From positions 1 through 64,000 of the forward strand of contig NZ_JADBGR010000064.1 of NCBI RefSeq assembly GCF_014892515.1: 64,000 nucleotides of DNA, given 5' to 3'. Below are positions 8,749 through 17,271 of the stretch, piece after piece. Positions within the stretch are counted from its first letter, which is position 1, and each line of letters begins with the position of its first letter. Below the pieces are notes generated by a model, which was given only the letters and a program-made list of their open reading frames with translations, had not been told where the DNA came from and ran no database searches. Origin of the DNA: Myceligenerans pegani. Lineage in GTDB: Bacteria > Actinomycetota > Actinomycetes > Actinomycetales > Cellulomonadaceae. The translations under genes were made by a program, and so were the position numbers.

Positions 8749-9312
8749 GTGTCCCACCTGCCCGACAGTGTCGGACTCTCCGACGACGTTCCCCGGCGTG
8801 CACACATGTTCGTCGACGAGTCGAAGAACCGCGGATACATCATCGCCATCGCATTCGTGGCGTCACGCCTGGTGCACCAGGTTCGCCGGGACCTCCGAAA
8901 GCTCCGTGCATCCGGTGCGCGGAGCATCCACTTCCAAACCACGACGGACCAGCAGCGGAAAGCGGTGGTAAACCTGATCGTGGCGAGCGGCGTCACGTCG
9001 GTGATCCTCGAAAGCCGTGCGGCGAAGCGGTCGAATCCGAGGCAGGGTTGCATCCGCACCACGGCTGCGATCGCGATCGCGTCTGACGCCCGGATGATCA
9101 TCCTGGATCGCGACGAGTCGCTCGAAACTCAGGACCGTCGTTGGCTTTATGCGGAACTGCGAAAGACCGACGTCCGCTACGACCACCTTGACCGGCACAG
9201 CGAGCCGCTCTTGTGGATCGCCGACGCCGTCGCTTGGTGCTGGCAGCGAGGCGGGGTGTGGCGCGAGATGGTGATGCCCGCGGTCTCGCAAGTTGTCCAG
9301 GTCGAGCCGTGA
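8749..9312 (+). CDS. DUF3800-like protein
   Basis: A 187-residue protein with the N-terminal signature of the DUF3800 RNase H-like family: MFVDESKNRGYIIAIAFVAS, with the acidic DES pair near residue 22-23. Further carboxylates sit in IILDRDES and in the WIADAVAWCWQRG segment near the end, the usual place for the last conserved Asp of this fold. I infer a nuclease-like or transposase-like fold; activity is unproven. GTG start at 8749 with GAGGAG upstream; ATG 8806 is a shorter alternative. The local composition is slightly less GC-rich than its neighbours. A strong terminator follows directly. Confidence 0.65.
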   Translation: MSHLPDSVGLSDDVPRRAHMFVDESKNRGYIIAIAFVASRLVHQVRRDLRKLRASGARSIHFQTTTDQQRKAVVNLIVASGVTSVILESRAAKRSNPRQGCIRTTAAIAIASDARMIILDRDESLETQDRRWLYAELRKTDVRYDHLDRHSEPLLWIADAVAWCWQRGGVWREMVMPAVSQVVQVEP

Positions 9313-9318
9313 CAGCGC

Positions 9319-9360
9319 GAAGCCCGGGTTACCCGTCGAAAGGGCGGGCTCCCGGGCTCA
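9319..9360 (+). terminator. Terminator after the DUF3800-like gene
   Basis: AGCCCGGG at 9321-9328 and CCCGGGCT at 9351-9358 form a perfect 8-bp stem, with a second GC-rich hairpin nested inside. It begins about 10 bases after the stop codon. There is no long T tract, as is usual in high-GC actinobacteria. Confidence 0.6.
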
Positions 9361-9490
9361 CTTCTCAGGGCTAGTGCCCCTCGCGCGATCTAGGTTACAC
9401 GCAACTGGGTTTCGGTGCTGGACCAGTTGACGAAGAAGTTCGCGGCGGAACTGCTTGAGCATCTGGTGCCGGGCGTGCTGGACTGCCGAC

Positions 9491-9823
9491 ATGATCGTTC
9501 GAATCTGGCGGGGATGGACGACCCCCGAGAATGCCGACGCCTACGAGTCGATCGTGAGCACCCGCGTGCTCCCCGCCATCGCCGAGCGGAACCTCGCCGG
9601 CTACCACGGCGCCTACCTGCTCCGTCGCCCGCTCGACGACGGCGAGGTCGAGTTCTCCACGATCATGCTGTTCGACTCGCTCGACGCCGTGCGCGAGTTC
9701 GTCGGCGACGACTACGAGGTCGCGCATGTCCCCGCCGAGGCGCGGGCCGTCCTGGCACGGTTCGACGAGCGGTCCGCCCACTACGACACCCTCCTGACGC
9801 CGGAGGACACGCGCCCCGTGTAG
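9491..9823 (+). CDS. Antibiotic biosynthesis monooxygenase-like (ABM fold) protein
   Basis: About 110 residues forming a ferredoxin-like alpha/beta barrel. MIVRIWRGWT is strand 1, followed by a helix with NADAYESIV, then GYHGAYLLRR, EVEFSTIMLFDSLDAVREFVGDDYE and the terminal VPAEARAVL-FDERSAHYD. This pattern is typical of small dimeric ABM/YdhR-like proteins, often annotated as hypothetical. ATG start at 9491; no clear ribosome-binding site. The substrate is unknown. Confidence 0.7.
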   Translation: MIVRIWRGWTTPENADAYESIVSTRVLPAIAERNLAGYHGAYLLRRPLDDGEVEFSTIMLFDSLDAVREFVGDDYEVAHVPAEARAVLARFDERSAHYDTLLTPEDTRPV

Positions 9824-9950
9824 GCCCCTTGCGGTGCAGCTGAGCAGGCCGCCGGCATCCGACGCTCTGCTCCAGGGAGTCGGGGCGGCTGCAGCTTCGT
9901 GCGGGGATTTCGGTGGTGCCTTCCCTCGCACTCCGGCAGGGTGTTCTCCC

Positions 9951-10925
9951 ATGACTCGCGTGCGTCCCACCTGGCCCGACCTGCCCGCCGTCGTGCGGGC
10001 GGCGATCGAGGAGCGCCTCGGGGCGAAGGTGACCTCGTGGGTCTCGCACGACGGCGGGTACTCCCCGGGCCTGGCCAGCGTGCTGACCACCGACCGCGGG
10101 CGGGCGTTCGTCAAGACGGCCTCGCCCGACCAGACGGAGGCGCTGCGCCTGCACCGGCGTGAGGCGGTCAAGGCCGCGCTGTTGCCGGAGACGGTGCCGT
10201 CGCCCGCGCTGCTGTGGTCGCTCGAGGTGCCCGACGTCGGCCCTGACGCGCCCGCGGGGGAGCGGAACTGGGCCGTCCTCGCCTTCGAACCGGTGGACGG
10301 CCGCGCGGTGCGTACCGATCCGTGGGACCTGGACGACGTCGATCTCCTGGCCCGCCTCGCGCTGAGGATCGGAGAGCACCCGGCGCCGGACGGCGATGAG
10401 TTCCCCGACTTCGCCGCGAAGCCGTGGCCCCAGGCCGAGCAACTGACCGACGAGCGGCCGGCCGGCCTGTCGACCTACGACCCGTGGCTCGCCGACCACC
10501 TCGACCTGATCGCGCGGCTCGCGACACCCGCCGACCGCCAGGCCGAGGCGTTCAAGGGCGACTCGCTGGTGCACGGCGACTTCCGGGCCGACAACGTGCT
10601 GATCGTCGGGTCGCAAGACCGCGGCCACGGCGTCGTCGTCGACTGGCCGCACGCCATGCGCGGCGCGGCATTCCTCGACCTCGTCGCGATGCTGCCCGCC
10701 GTGCACGCCCTGGGCGGACCGGAGCCGTCGGAGGTGCTGGACCGCACCCCGCTCCCGCGGGGCACCGACCCGGAGGCCGTGCTGACCTGGTTAGCTGTCG
10801 TGACCGCGTACTTCGCGCACGGCTCGCTCCAGCCCCCACCACCGGGTATCCCCCACCTGCGCCACTTCCAGCGCATCCAGGCGGAGGCATGCATCGCGTG
10901 GCTGCGGGAACTGATGCGGGAGTAG
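9951..10925 (+). CDS. Aminoglycoside phosphotransferase-family kinase
   Basis: A 324-residue protein kinase-like enzyme of the APH/choline kinase superfamily. FVKTAS near residue 45 supplies the ATP-binding Lys. The catalytic loop is LVHGDFRADNVLI (about residues 205-217), and VVDWPHAMRGAAFLDLVAML is the DFG-equivalent metal site. The substrate is not predictable; most genomic members are not resistance enzymes. ATG start; the open frame upstream lacks family sequence. Monocistronic. Confidence 0.8.
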   Translation: MTRVRPTWPDLPAVVRAAIEERLGAKVTSWVSHDGGYSPGLASVLTTDRGRAFVKTASPDQTEALRLHRREAVKAALLPETVPSPALLWSLEVPDVGPDAPAGERNWAVLAFEPVDGRAVRTDPWDLDDVDLLARLALRIGEHPAPDGDEFPDFAAKPWPQAEQLTDERPAGLSTYDPWLADHLDLIARLATPADRQAEAFKGDSLVHGDFRADNVLIVGSQDRGHGVVVDWPHAMRGAAFLDLVAMLPAVHALGGPEPSEVLDRTPLPRGTDPEAVLTWLAVVTAYFAHGSLQPPPPGIPHLRHFQRIQAEACIAWLRELMRE

Positions 10926-10944
10926 CGCGCGAAACTGTCACTCC

Positions 10945-11055
10945 CTACGTGTGATCAGGCTGACCCGACGCCGGGTCCTTGTCCTTGCTGCGCTCGATGG
11001 CGTCGAGCAGGTCGGAGAATCCTGGTGATGCCGAGGTGGCGGTCATCGTTCGCAT
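10945..11055 (-). CDS. Possible small protein (36 residues)
   Basis: A short open frame begins ATG at 11055 just after the nuclease gene's stop (11074) and encodes MRTMTATSASPGFSDLLDAIERSKDK followed by ten more residues. The helix FSDLLDAIERSKDK looks like real coding sequence, and the frame is in operon position. There is no homologue I can name. Confidence 0.3.
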   Translation of the reverse strand: MRTMTATSASPGFSDLLDAIERSKDKDPASGQPDHT

Positions 11056-11073
11056 ACCCGTATTCTCGTTCGC

Positions 11074-12531
11074 TCAGCCGATGATTTGCTTGGTGGTGCA
11101 GTCGATCTTGTCGTAGCGGCGGCCCTGATCGTCGAGCCAGCGGCCGGTGTCGCGGTAGGCGCGGCATCCCGTGTACGACGGGTCGTATGCGCCGCCCCCG
11201 CTGGATCCGGACGAGGAGTCGTCCGAGCCGCCGGAGTCTGACGAGGTGCCCGAACTGCTCGTGGTTTGGTCATCCGAGCTGCTGCTATTGCTTGAGCTGT
11301 TGGTGCCGGCGGTATCACGCGATGCCGCTTCGCGCGCCGTGGCCTCCTCCTCGGCCTTACGGCGCGCTTCCTCAGCCGCGCGTTCGGCCTCACGCGCTTG
11401 CTCTATCCGTTGGACCGCACGTTTGCGTGTCTGCGCGTTGTCCTGCTGCTCCGCGCTCAGGCGATCGAGCTGGCGCGCTATCAGGTCTCCAGGTGCCTTG
11501 TCACTGCTCTTCTGTGCCCTGTCGGCGGACTCGTCACGCGCCAGGGCGCGTGCGATCTCTTCACCTCGCGCGATCTTCTTCGCAAGCAGGTCCGCGTACG
11601 CGTCGATCTTGGCGAGCTTGGCGCCGCTTCCGGGAGCCTTGCCCAGTAGCGCCGACACGCTCTGCTGATATGTCTTCGCCTGGGCCGCGGCCTTCATGCA
11701 GGCGATGTCCGTGCCGAACAAGCCGCGCCCGGCAGCCCGCGCCTCATCCTCGGCTTCCGAGACCCGCGGGTAGAACTTTTCGTTGGGCTCGAACACGACT
11801 GCTCTACCGAATCCGGCGCGGGCGATCTCGGCGTTGACGAACGTGTTGTCGGCCAGGAACACGCCCGCCAGATCTCGGCCGTACCTGTCCGTGCGGTCGA
11901 CGTCGTACTCCAGCGTCACGGGAGTTCCGGCGGGCAGCATGGCTTGCAGGAACTCTGTCGCCTCCGGCCCGAGGCACTCGACCGGTTCGTCCGGGTCCTT
12001 GGTCTCCGGCGTGTCGACGTTTAGCAGCCGGATCCGGACGGTGTCGCCGCCTCGCACAACGTCGACCGTGTCGCCGTCGATCACCCGGTCGACGACGATC
12101 TGCGTGTCTGGGGTCAGCATCAAAGCCGAAGCCGCGGCGGTACCGATGCCGATGCTTGCTCCGCCTATCGTGATGGCGGCGATCGACAAGCCTCGCCCGA
12201 TTGGCAGAGGCAGTCTTCCGGAGCGCCGCAAGCCCACGACACCAAGCCCGACGGCCACGATCCCGGGCAGGAACAGCACGCACGTGAGCAGTGAGAAGAT
12301 CGCGACCAGGAAGCTCGCCGTGGCTATCCCGTTTCGCTGTTCTGGCTGCCGTTGCCCGTGAGGCGGTGGCCCGGCAGGTTGTGGACTTCCCGGCTGTGGC
12401 GGCCCCGATACCGCGCGGATCAAGGTCGGCCTACTCTGCGCCAGGTGTACCGACGCCAGTTCTTCCTGCGTCGGAACCCGCGTGATGGGGACCGTGCCAT
12501 CCGGGTCAGGAGCGTTCGGGAGCTGTGCCAT
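11074..12531 (-). CDS. Membrane-anchored SNase-like nuclease with DUF4190-type anchor
   Basis: About 485 residues. Proline-rich cytosolic N-terminus, then two membrane helices in DUF4190 style (NGIATASFLVAIFSLLTCVL and the following pair, about 70-140). Next comes a staphylococcal nuclease (thermonuclease) domain: VIDGDTVDVV, IRLLNVDTPET and RTDRYGRDLAGVFL supply the Arg/Asp/Glu active site. An Ala/Glu/Arg coiled coil (about 300-395), a Ser/Asp linker and a C-terminal GCRAYRDTGRWLDDQGRRYDKIDC segment follow; the two Cys may form a disulfide. The nuclease presumably faces outside. ATG at 12531 chosen; an upstream GTG-type start is possible. It shares its anchor design with the Ltp lipoprotein at 44204. 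Confidence 0.85.
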   Translation of the reverse strand: MAQLPNAPDPDGTVPITRVPTQEELASVHLAQSRPTLIRAVSGPPQPGSPQPAGPPPHGQRQPEQRNGIATASFLVAIFSLLTCVLFLPGIVAVGLGVVGLRRSGRLPLPIGRGLSIAAITIGGASIGIGTAAASALMLTPDTQIVVDRVIDGDTVDVVRGGDTVRIRLLNVDTPETKDPDEPVECLGPEATEFLQAMLPAGTPVTLEYDVDRTDRYGRDLAGVFLADNTFVNAEIARAGFGRAVVFEPNEKFYPRVSEAEDEARAAGRGLFGTDIACMKAAAQAKTYQQSVSALLGKAPGSGAKLAKIDAYADLLAKKIARGEEIARALARDESADRAQKSSDKAPGDLIARQLDRLSAEQQDNAQTRKRAVQRIEQAREAERAAEEARRKAEEEATAREAASRDTAGTNSSSNSSSSDDQTTSSSGTSSDSGGSDDSSSGSSGGGAYDPSYTGCRAYRDTGRWLDDQGRRYDKIDCTTKQIIG

Positions 12532-12807
12532 GGCGGGAAGGGCTCCGTTTCCTGCGTCCGGACTGGCGTTCGGTGGCCGCAATCGTACTCAGATCGGTCG
12601 GCCATTTCTGTTGATGAGGCCAATACATCAGCGATTTCACCCTGCGATGCGAGCCGTTCTCAGGGCGCTCAGAGGCTGGATGGCGGAGGTGTTCGCGAGA
12701 CTCGGGTGCGTCACGAGTGACGGGACCGGAGAGCCGCGTTGATGCGGCTCAGCGCGGCACGCCAAACCCGGGGGCGAGCATCGCGTGGTTGCGGGAGCTC
12801 ACGCGGT

Positions 12808-13710
12808 TCATGGCCTCCAGTGGAGGATGACCCGAGCACGGTCGAAGCGGAGCTCCTCGAGGTCGGCCGCGGGGATGGTCCAGAACATGGAGGCGTGGTC
12901 GAGGAAGCCGATCCACTGCGCCAGCAGGACCCAGCTGTCGCCGTCCGGCGCGCCTTCCGCGCCGTCGAACTTCGCGGTGGCCGCGGCGTACCGCACCGGA
13001 TCGCCGAACTCCTCACCGTAGGCGCTGGCCCAGCCCCCGAGCTGGAGGTGAGCCCCGGGCCAGCCGTGGGTCCACCGTGTGTCGTGCCAGGCCCGGCGGA
13101 GCCGCCCGGCGTCCTCGAACCGCTCGGCGAGAGGATCCGTGAACAGGGGCCTGGAGTAGGTCGGCTCGTGGTCGGGGAGGGTCACGACCGGCACAGGGCG
13201 CAGCGGGTCGATCTTGCGCAGCCCGGCCTCCAGGTCCTCGTGGGTGCCGATGCCACGGTCGTACAGCAACTCGTAGTTGTCGTAGTCGTCGTAGTCCCGG
13301 GCGCGGTCGCCGAGCCCCGTTCCCGCGGGGAGGTAGTCCACGGACCCGGCGGTGTTCTCGTCGCCGATCTCGGTGGACGCGAAGAAGAGCAGGTGGCCGT
13401 CGGCCGGCAACGGCAGGTCGGTCGCACTCGCGGCGACCTTCGCCAGGTCGACTGTCGCGATCAGATGCATCTCCTCCGGCCGGCGCTCCCGTATCGCCGA
13501 GTAGGTGCCGTCGGCGCCGGGGGCGGGCCGGCGCTCGTCGCCGAACCACCCGGCCTCAGGCCCGTCGGCGGTCGGCGCGAGGATCACCGCCGGACGCGCG
13601 AGGCCCGCCCACCGGCCGATCTGCTCGGCGGGTGCGCCCGTCGCGAGGGCGCGCTCGCGGAACGCCGCGAGGTGGTCGGTCATGTCCTGCTGGAATGCCT
13701 CGATCTGCAC
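12808..13710 (-). CDS. DUF1963 (YwqG-like) protein
   Basis: A 300-residue cytosolic protein of the DUF1963/YwqG family. Marks are HLIATVDLAKVA, DGHLLFFAST, the Asp/Tyr-rich loop around residue 140, the HLQLGGWASAYGE segment and the terminal WVLLAQWIGFLDHASMFWTIPAADLEELRFDRARVILHWRP-type ending. The function of the family is unknown. ATG start at 13710. The 276 bases between it and the nuclease start hold no further gene that I can support. Confidence 0.8.
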   Translation of the reverse strand: MQIEAFQQDMTDHLAAFRERALATGAPAEQIGRWAGLARPAVILAPTADGPEAGWFGDERRPAPGADGTYSAIRERRPEEMHLIATVDLAKVAASATDLPLPADGHLLFFASTEIGDENTAGSVDYLPAGTGLGDRARDYDDYDNYELLYDRGIGTHEDLEAGLRKIDPLRPVPVVTLPDHEPTYSRPLFTDPLAERFEDAGRLRRAWHDTRWTHGWPGAHLQLGGWASAYGEEFGDPVRYAAATAKFDGAEGAPDGDSWVLLAQWIGFLDHASMFWTIPAADLEELRFDRARVILHWRP

Positions 13711-14241
13711 CCGCGAGACCCTACTGGCGGTCGACGTCGCACGACAGGGCGCAGAGGAGTACGAACAGGGCCACCCTGCCGCGCCAGGATCAGGCGGGAG
13801 ACACCTCGGGCCATGTCACCGGACGCCGGTGCATCGCCAGCTCGCCGTGTGTGCGTCCCGGAGTGGTCCCGGCTCGGGCGGGAGCGGGTAGTCGACCGCC
13901 ACGGTCGTGACCCTGCGAGACCTACGAAGGTCTGCAGCATCTCCAGGGAGACTTCCTCGCAGTCGGCGAGCCAGAAGTCGCCGAGGTGCGCGTCGAAGAC
14001 AAGGTTGAGGACGCGGGGACCATGCGATCTCCAACCAAGTCTTGACTCTGACCTGGGACGACGCGGACCATTGTTGCGGGCGCCGGCCAGTCGGCACGCG
14101 ACCCGATCTCCCGGGTAGGACTCTGCGATCGCGAGACCTACCACCCGCAAGAACAGTCACACTGCTACATCCGAAGTTAACGATGACATATAGCCGTGTT
14201 CACTATTCCGGGAAAGCCGCCGGGGATCGAGGTCGACATCC
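13711..14241. other. Long intergenic stretch with a Nudix remnant
   Basis: No intact gene. On the minus strand, 13941-14012 encodes LNLVFDAHLGDFWLADCEE, closely like the INLVFDAHLADTSVASQEE stretch of the Nudix gene at 16347-16807; the DNA of the two is nearly identical over about 25 bases. The remainder holds only the promoter of the next gene (TATAGC near 14189 is a weak -10). Confidence 0.45.
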
Positions 14242-15549
14242 ATGGCAGAGGCTGTGCAAGGAGACCGTCGGCATGTTGCGGTCGTAGGTGGTCGAGTGAC
14301 CGGGATCGCGATGGTCGTGCAGTTGCTCGCGACCCTCGACGAGGGAGCCCGGATCGTGGTCATCGATCCCGAGGACTCGCGGTACCCCTCGGTGTTCTAC
14401 GACCCGGAAGACCTGGTGATCGTCAACACGTCAGCGCACGTCGGTTCCATCGTCGCGGCCGACCCGACGGACTTCCTGTCCTATCTGGACCATCACCAGG
14501 ACCCGCACGCGGTGCCCAGGCATGTCGTGGGACGGTACGCCGATCAAAGGCTGGCGCACCATGTGCGCCGCGCAGGAACGCGTGGCGTTGCCGTCGCACG
14601 AATCATCGACACGGTACGGTCCATCGCACGCCGCGGGCGCCGGTATCTACTGCGACTGGGTAGCGGTCGTCTGATCGGCGCGACCGATGTGGTCCTGGCG
14701 ATGGGCGCGGGCCCACGCCGGGACGTGGCAGGCATCAGGGGTATCGGACCGTATCCGACGGACCGGCTGCGCAGTGCTCGCGCCCATGAAGCGCTCGTCG
14801 TGGGTACCGGACAGTCCGCGATCGACGCGGCACTGGTACTGGCCGACAGCGGCGCCCGGGTCACGATGAGCTCGCGCACCGGCCTCCTGCCCGCGGTCCG
14901 AACGCGCACCTTGCTCAACGAGCAAGGTCTCACGTTGGACCTCCGGGCGCCCACGTTCGACCTCGAGGCCACGCTCGACCGGTTCGTGCAGGCTCATGGT
15001 CACGGGCCCCTGGCGACGATGCTCTCGGCTGCGCGCGACCCGATCGATCGCCTGGGAGAGGAGATCGCCCTGGCCGAGTCCGGGGACATCCACTGGCAGG
15101 ATGCGCTCGTCGCGGTAGCGCTGCACCTGTCGCGGCACTCACCGCGGTCCACCGGCGATTCCCGGTTCACCTGGCGCTACCTGACGTCCATGATGCTCAC
15201 CACCGCGCACCGCTTGCGGCACGCGATCGACGATCGAGCAGTCCGCCTGGTTCCGTGGGCTCACGTCGCCCCCCAGCGGCACGACGTGATCGTGGTAGCG
15301 GCAGGGAACGAGCGCTATCCCATCGCGTGCACGCCCGACGCGATACACCTGGGCAGCGCTCCGGCCGGGGCAACACCATGGACCACGCTGACCGAGTCTC
15401 TCCAGGTGCAGCTTCCTGGCAGAACACAGCCCGAACGGGTGTGGGCCGTAGGCCCGACGACCGCCGTCCGCTACAGCACTGCGAACTTCCTCGGATCCGC
15501 TGTCGCCCAGTCAGCCCGCATCGCCCACCGGATCGGCAACGCCACCTGA
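14242..15549 (+). CDS. FAD/NAD(P)-binding protein (NAD_binding_9-like)
   Basis: A 435-residue flavoprotein-like protein. Rossmann motif 1 is HVAVVGGRVTGIAMVVQLL (about 11-30); its GGxxTG departs from the usual GGGxxG. VFYDPEDLVIVNTSA matches the FAD-site segment of the NAD_binding_9/lysine-monooxygenase-like group, and a second nucleotide motif is ALVVGTGQSAIDAALVLADSGARV (about 188-210). A C-terminal VWAVGPTTAVRYSTANFLGSAVAQSARIAHRI closes the fold. It could be an N-hydroxylase-like or ergothioneine-type accessory oxidoreductase; the substrate is unknown. ATG start with GAGG 13 bases upstream. Confidence 0.75.
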   Translation: MAEAVQGDRRHVAVVGGRVTGIAMVVQLLATLDEGARIVVIDPEDSRYPSVFYDPEDLVIVNTSAHVGSIVAADPTDFLSYLDHHQDPHAVPRHVVGRYADQRLAHHVRRAGTRGVAVARIIDTVRSIARRGRRYLLRLGSGRLIGATDVVLAMGAGPRRDVAGIRGIGPYPTDRLRSARAHEALVVGTGQSAIDAALVLADSGARVTMSSRTGLLPAVRTRTLLNEQGLTLDLRAPTFDLEATLDRFVQAHGHGPLATMLSAARDPIDRLGEEIALAESGDIHWQDALVAVALHLSRHSPRSTGDSRFTWRYLTSMMLTTAHRLRHAIDDRAVRLVPWAHVAPQRHDVIVVAAGNERYPIACTPDAIHLGSAPAGATPWTTLTESLQVQLPGRTQPERVWAVGPTTAVRYSTANFLGSAVAQSARIAHRIGNAT

Positions 15550-15581
15550 CCAGGACGGAGTGCGTCAGGTGCCTGCCGCCG

Positions 15582-16286
15582 TCAGGCGCCTGAGGCCGTG
15601 GTGTGGATCCCGAGTTGGTCGCGTACGGCGTCCAGTCCGTCGATGGTGATCTGCGGGCGCAGGGCATCGGGCCGGGTTGCCCAGGCGTGGGCGGTCATGC
15701 GGTAGCGGATCTCCTCGGCCGGGGCGCCGTCTCTGTTTCGGGTTCCGACGCCGTTGGGCGCGTAGCCCAGCCGCTCGGAGACCGCATTGGACGCGACGTT
15801 CTCCCGGTCTGCTTCGGTGTGCATCGCGGCCGCGGCCAGGCCGTCGAACATCAGGCTCAACGCCATCAGCCGCATCCGCTTGCCGATGCTGCGGCCCTGG
15901 AACCGGCTGGCGAGCCACGAGCCCGTGGTCGCCTCACGGGTGACGGGGAAGTTCCTCGCCGAGATCGCCTGGATGCCCACCGGGTCGCCGTCGTGGAAGA
16001 CGCCGAGCTCCAGCCTCCACCGGTCCGGCGTGAAGTGGCCCCGCGCGGCCCACTGATACGCGAGCACGTTGCGCCGTACTTCCTCAGGAGTTCCGCGGGT
16101 CCATGCCCAGCGGTAGGGCACATCCGGGCGGTCGTAGACACCTTGCGCGGCGACGTCGGCCAGCGCCAGCAGGTCGGCATCGTCCGGCACCCGCAGTTCC
16201 AGATCGTCGCAGCGGACCGTGAGCGCGAAGGCGGGCCAGACGGTGGCGAGGTCTTCTCGTGAGATCAACGGGATGTCACCTTCCAT
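15582..16286 (-). CDS. GNAT N-acetyltransferase
   Basis: About 235 residues. GNAT core with the acetyl-CoA loop at FQGRSIGKRMRL (motif A, here S in place of the usual G) and the NVASNAVSERLGY motif B, as in RimJ/RimL-type protein acetyltransferases. It is clearly paralogous to the protein at 32421: both have LELR-PDDA-LL-LADVAA-GV, WTRGT-EEVRR and GSWL. The start is uncertain: ATG 16286, GTG 16307, or TTG 16268, which alone has a GGAAGG site. Convergent with the FAD gene. Confidence 0.8.
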   Translation of the reverse strand: MEGDIPLISREDLATVWPAFALTVRCDDLELRVPDDADLLALADVAAQGVYDRPDVPYRWAWTRGTPEEVRRNVLAYQWAARGHFTPDRWRLELGVFHDGDPVGIQAISARNFPVTREATTGSWLASRFQGRSIGKRMRLMALSLMFDGLAAAAMHTEADRENVASNAVSERLGYAPNGVGTRNRDGAPAEEIRYRMTAHAWATRPDALRPQITIDGLDAVRDQLGIHTTASGA

Positions 16287-16346
16287 CAGAAGTGGCGCAG
16301 GGCGCACGGCAATGGAGCGTGCGGTTGCTGAGCGCGAGGCCGGTGG

Positions 16347-16807
16347 TCACGACGGCGTGCCCGTCTGGGTGAGCGACGCGGGCTTCCAGGGCCGCCAGAA
16401 CGGCGTGGCCTCAGTGCGGTGCAAGAGCACGTCCTTCAACGCGGCGGGCCGCAGGTCATGGTCGGGCAGCTCGGACAGCGAGAGCCACGCGAACTCCAGC
16501 TCCTCTTCCTGGCTCGCCACGCTCGTGTCCGCCAGGTGTGCGTCGAAGACGAGGTTGATCTCGTGCCGCTCCACGCCGTCACCCGGGACGTAGCCATGTT
16601 CGACGACGCCGACGAAGCCCATGATGACCACCTCGGCGCCAAGCTCCTCCACGAACTCACGGCAAGAGCCAACTCAACCGGCTCGCCCGGCTCGACGTGC
16701 CCGCCAGGCAGGAAGAACCACCCCTGACCCATCATCCGGACAGTCAGGACCGCGCCGCCATCACGAACGATGGCACGGGCGATCAGGGCAGTGCGCGGAG
16801 CGGTCAT
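16347..16807 (-). pseudogene. Nudix hydrolase, frameshifted within the Nudix box
   Basis: Reading from ATG 16807, the sequence is a normal Nudix protein (ALIARAIVRDGGAVLTVR, FFLPGGHVEPGEPVELALA). It then loses frame near 16661; the other frame resumes with EFVEELGAEVVIMGFVGVVEHGY and runs to the end at 16347. Restoring one base in the CGTGAG context rebuilds a perfect GX5EX7REXXEEXGX box. So this is either a recent pseudogene, a sequencing error or, less likely, programmed frameshifting. The intact protein would be about 152 residues. Its start overlaps the stop of the HTH remnant at 16804-16902. Confidence 0.75.
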
Positions 16808-16902
16808 GCGGAACTCCCATCGCCGGCCGGTCGAATCTGCGAGAACCCGCGCGACTTCCGGCAGCGCTCGATCCGCTCGCCGATCGATTCCTCATCCTCC
16901 AT
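16804..16902 (-). pseudogene. N-terminal remnant of an XRE-type HTH regulator
   Basis: A 32-codon frame encoding MEDEESIGERIERCRKSRGFSQ followed by ten unrelated residues and a TGA that overlaps the Nudix ATG. The sequence matches the first helix and turn of actinobacterial HTH_31/XRE regulators (GERIRRxRKxRGLSQ), then breaks off. A ribosome-binding site (GTGAAGG) is still present, so a truncated peptide could be translated and coupled to the Nudix frame. Confidence 0.45.
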
Positions 16903-17271
16903 GGCCTTCACCACTCTCGTCGGGGCCTGTCGTCCTGTGAGTCTTGCCCACTGCATCGGGAACGGAGTGCCACAAGAGTGTGTCGCTCAAGGCCCTTGAC
17001 GCAGGAGGGGATGACGCCGATCTGTTGGGCCGCCGTCGTGAGCGGGCCGCTCCGATATGGCCTTCGGTGTCCGGTCGCAGTGGAATGAATTGGGCCGCCA
17101 TAGACACGATCAATTTGGATTTCAAACCCGTATAGTGAATTAGAAAGCGCTTCAAAGTGAATTGACAGTCATCGTCGCCTCCCATACCGTTTGCGCAGAC
17201 GAGGACCTCAAACTGTGTCCATTGCGCATCCCGCATGGCGGGGGGATTGTGCACCCGCTCTCGACTGATTG
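16903..17271. other. AT-richer leader and promoter region of the GlyRS gene
   Basis: There is no gene I can support here. On the plus strand TATAGT (17131-17136) is the best -10 candidate, with only a weak -35 about 17 bases upstream. GAAAGCGCTTC (17143-17153), built on an AAGCGCTT palindrome, resembles a LacI-family operator just downstream of it. I looked for a T-box (GGTGG-ACCGCG) before this tRNA synthetase and found none. Confidence 0.4.

Noticed and set aside
16892-17254. 120-codon minus-strand frame upstream of GlyRS
   Set aside because: No family pattern, atypical codon use, and it overlaps the promoter region of glyQS; only the 16804-16902 part in another frame resembles a known domain.
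17100-17271. A T-box before the GlyRS gene, as in Firmicutes glyQS
   Set aside because: The GGTGG-ACCGCG core and sequestrator pairing seen before aspS are absent here.
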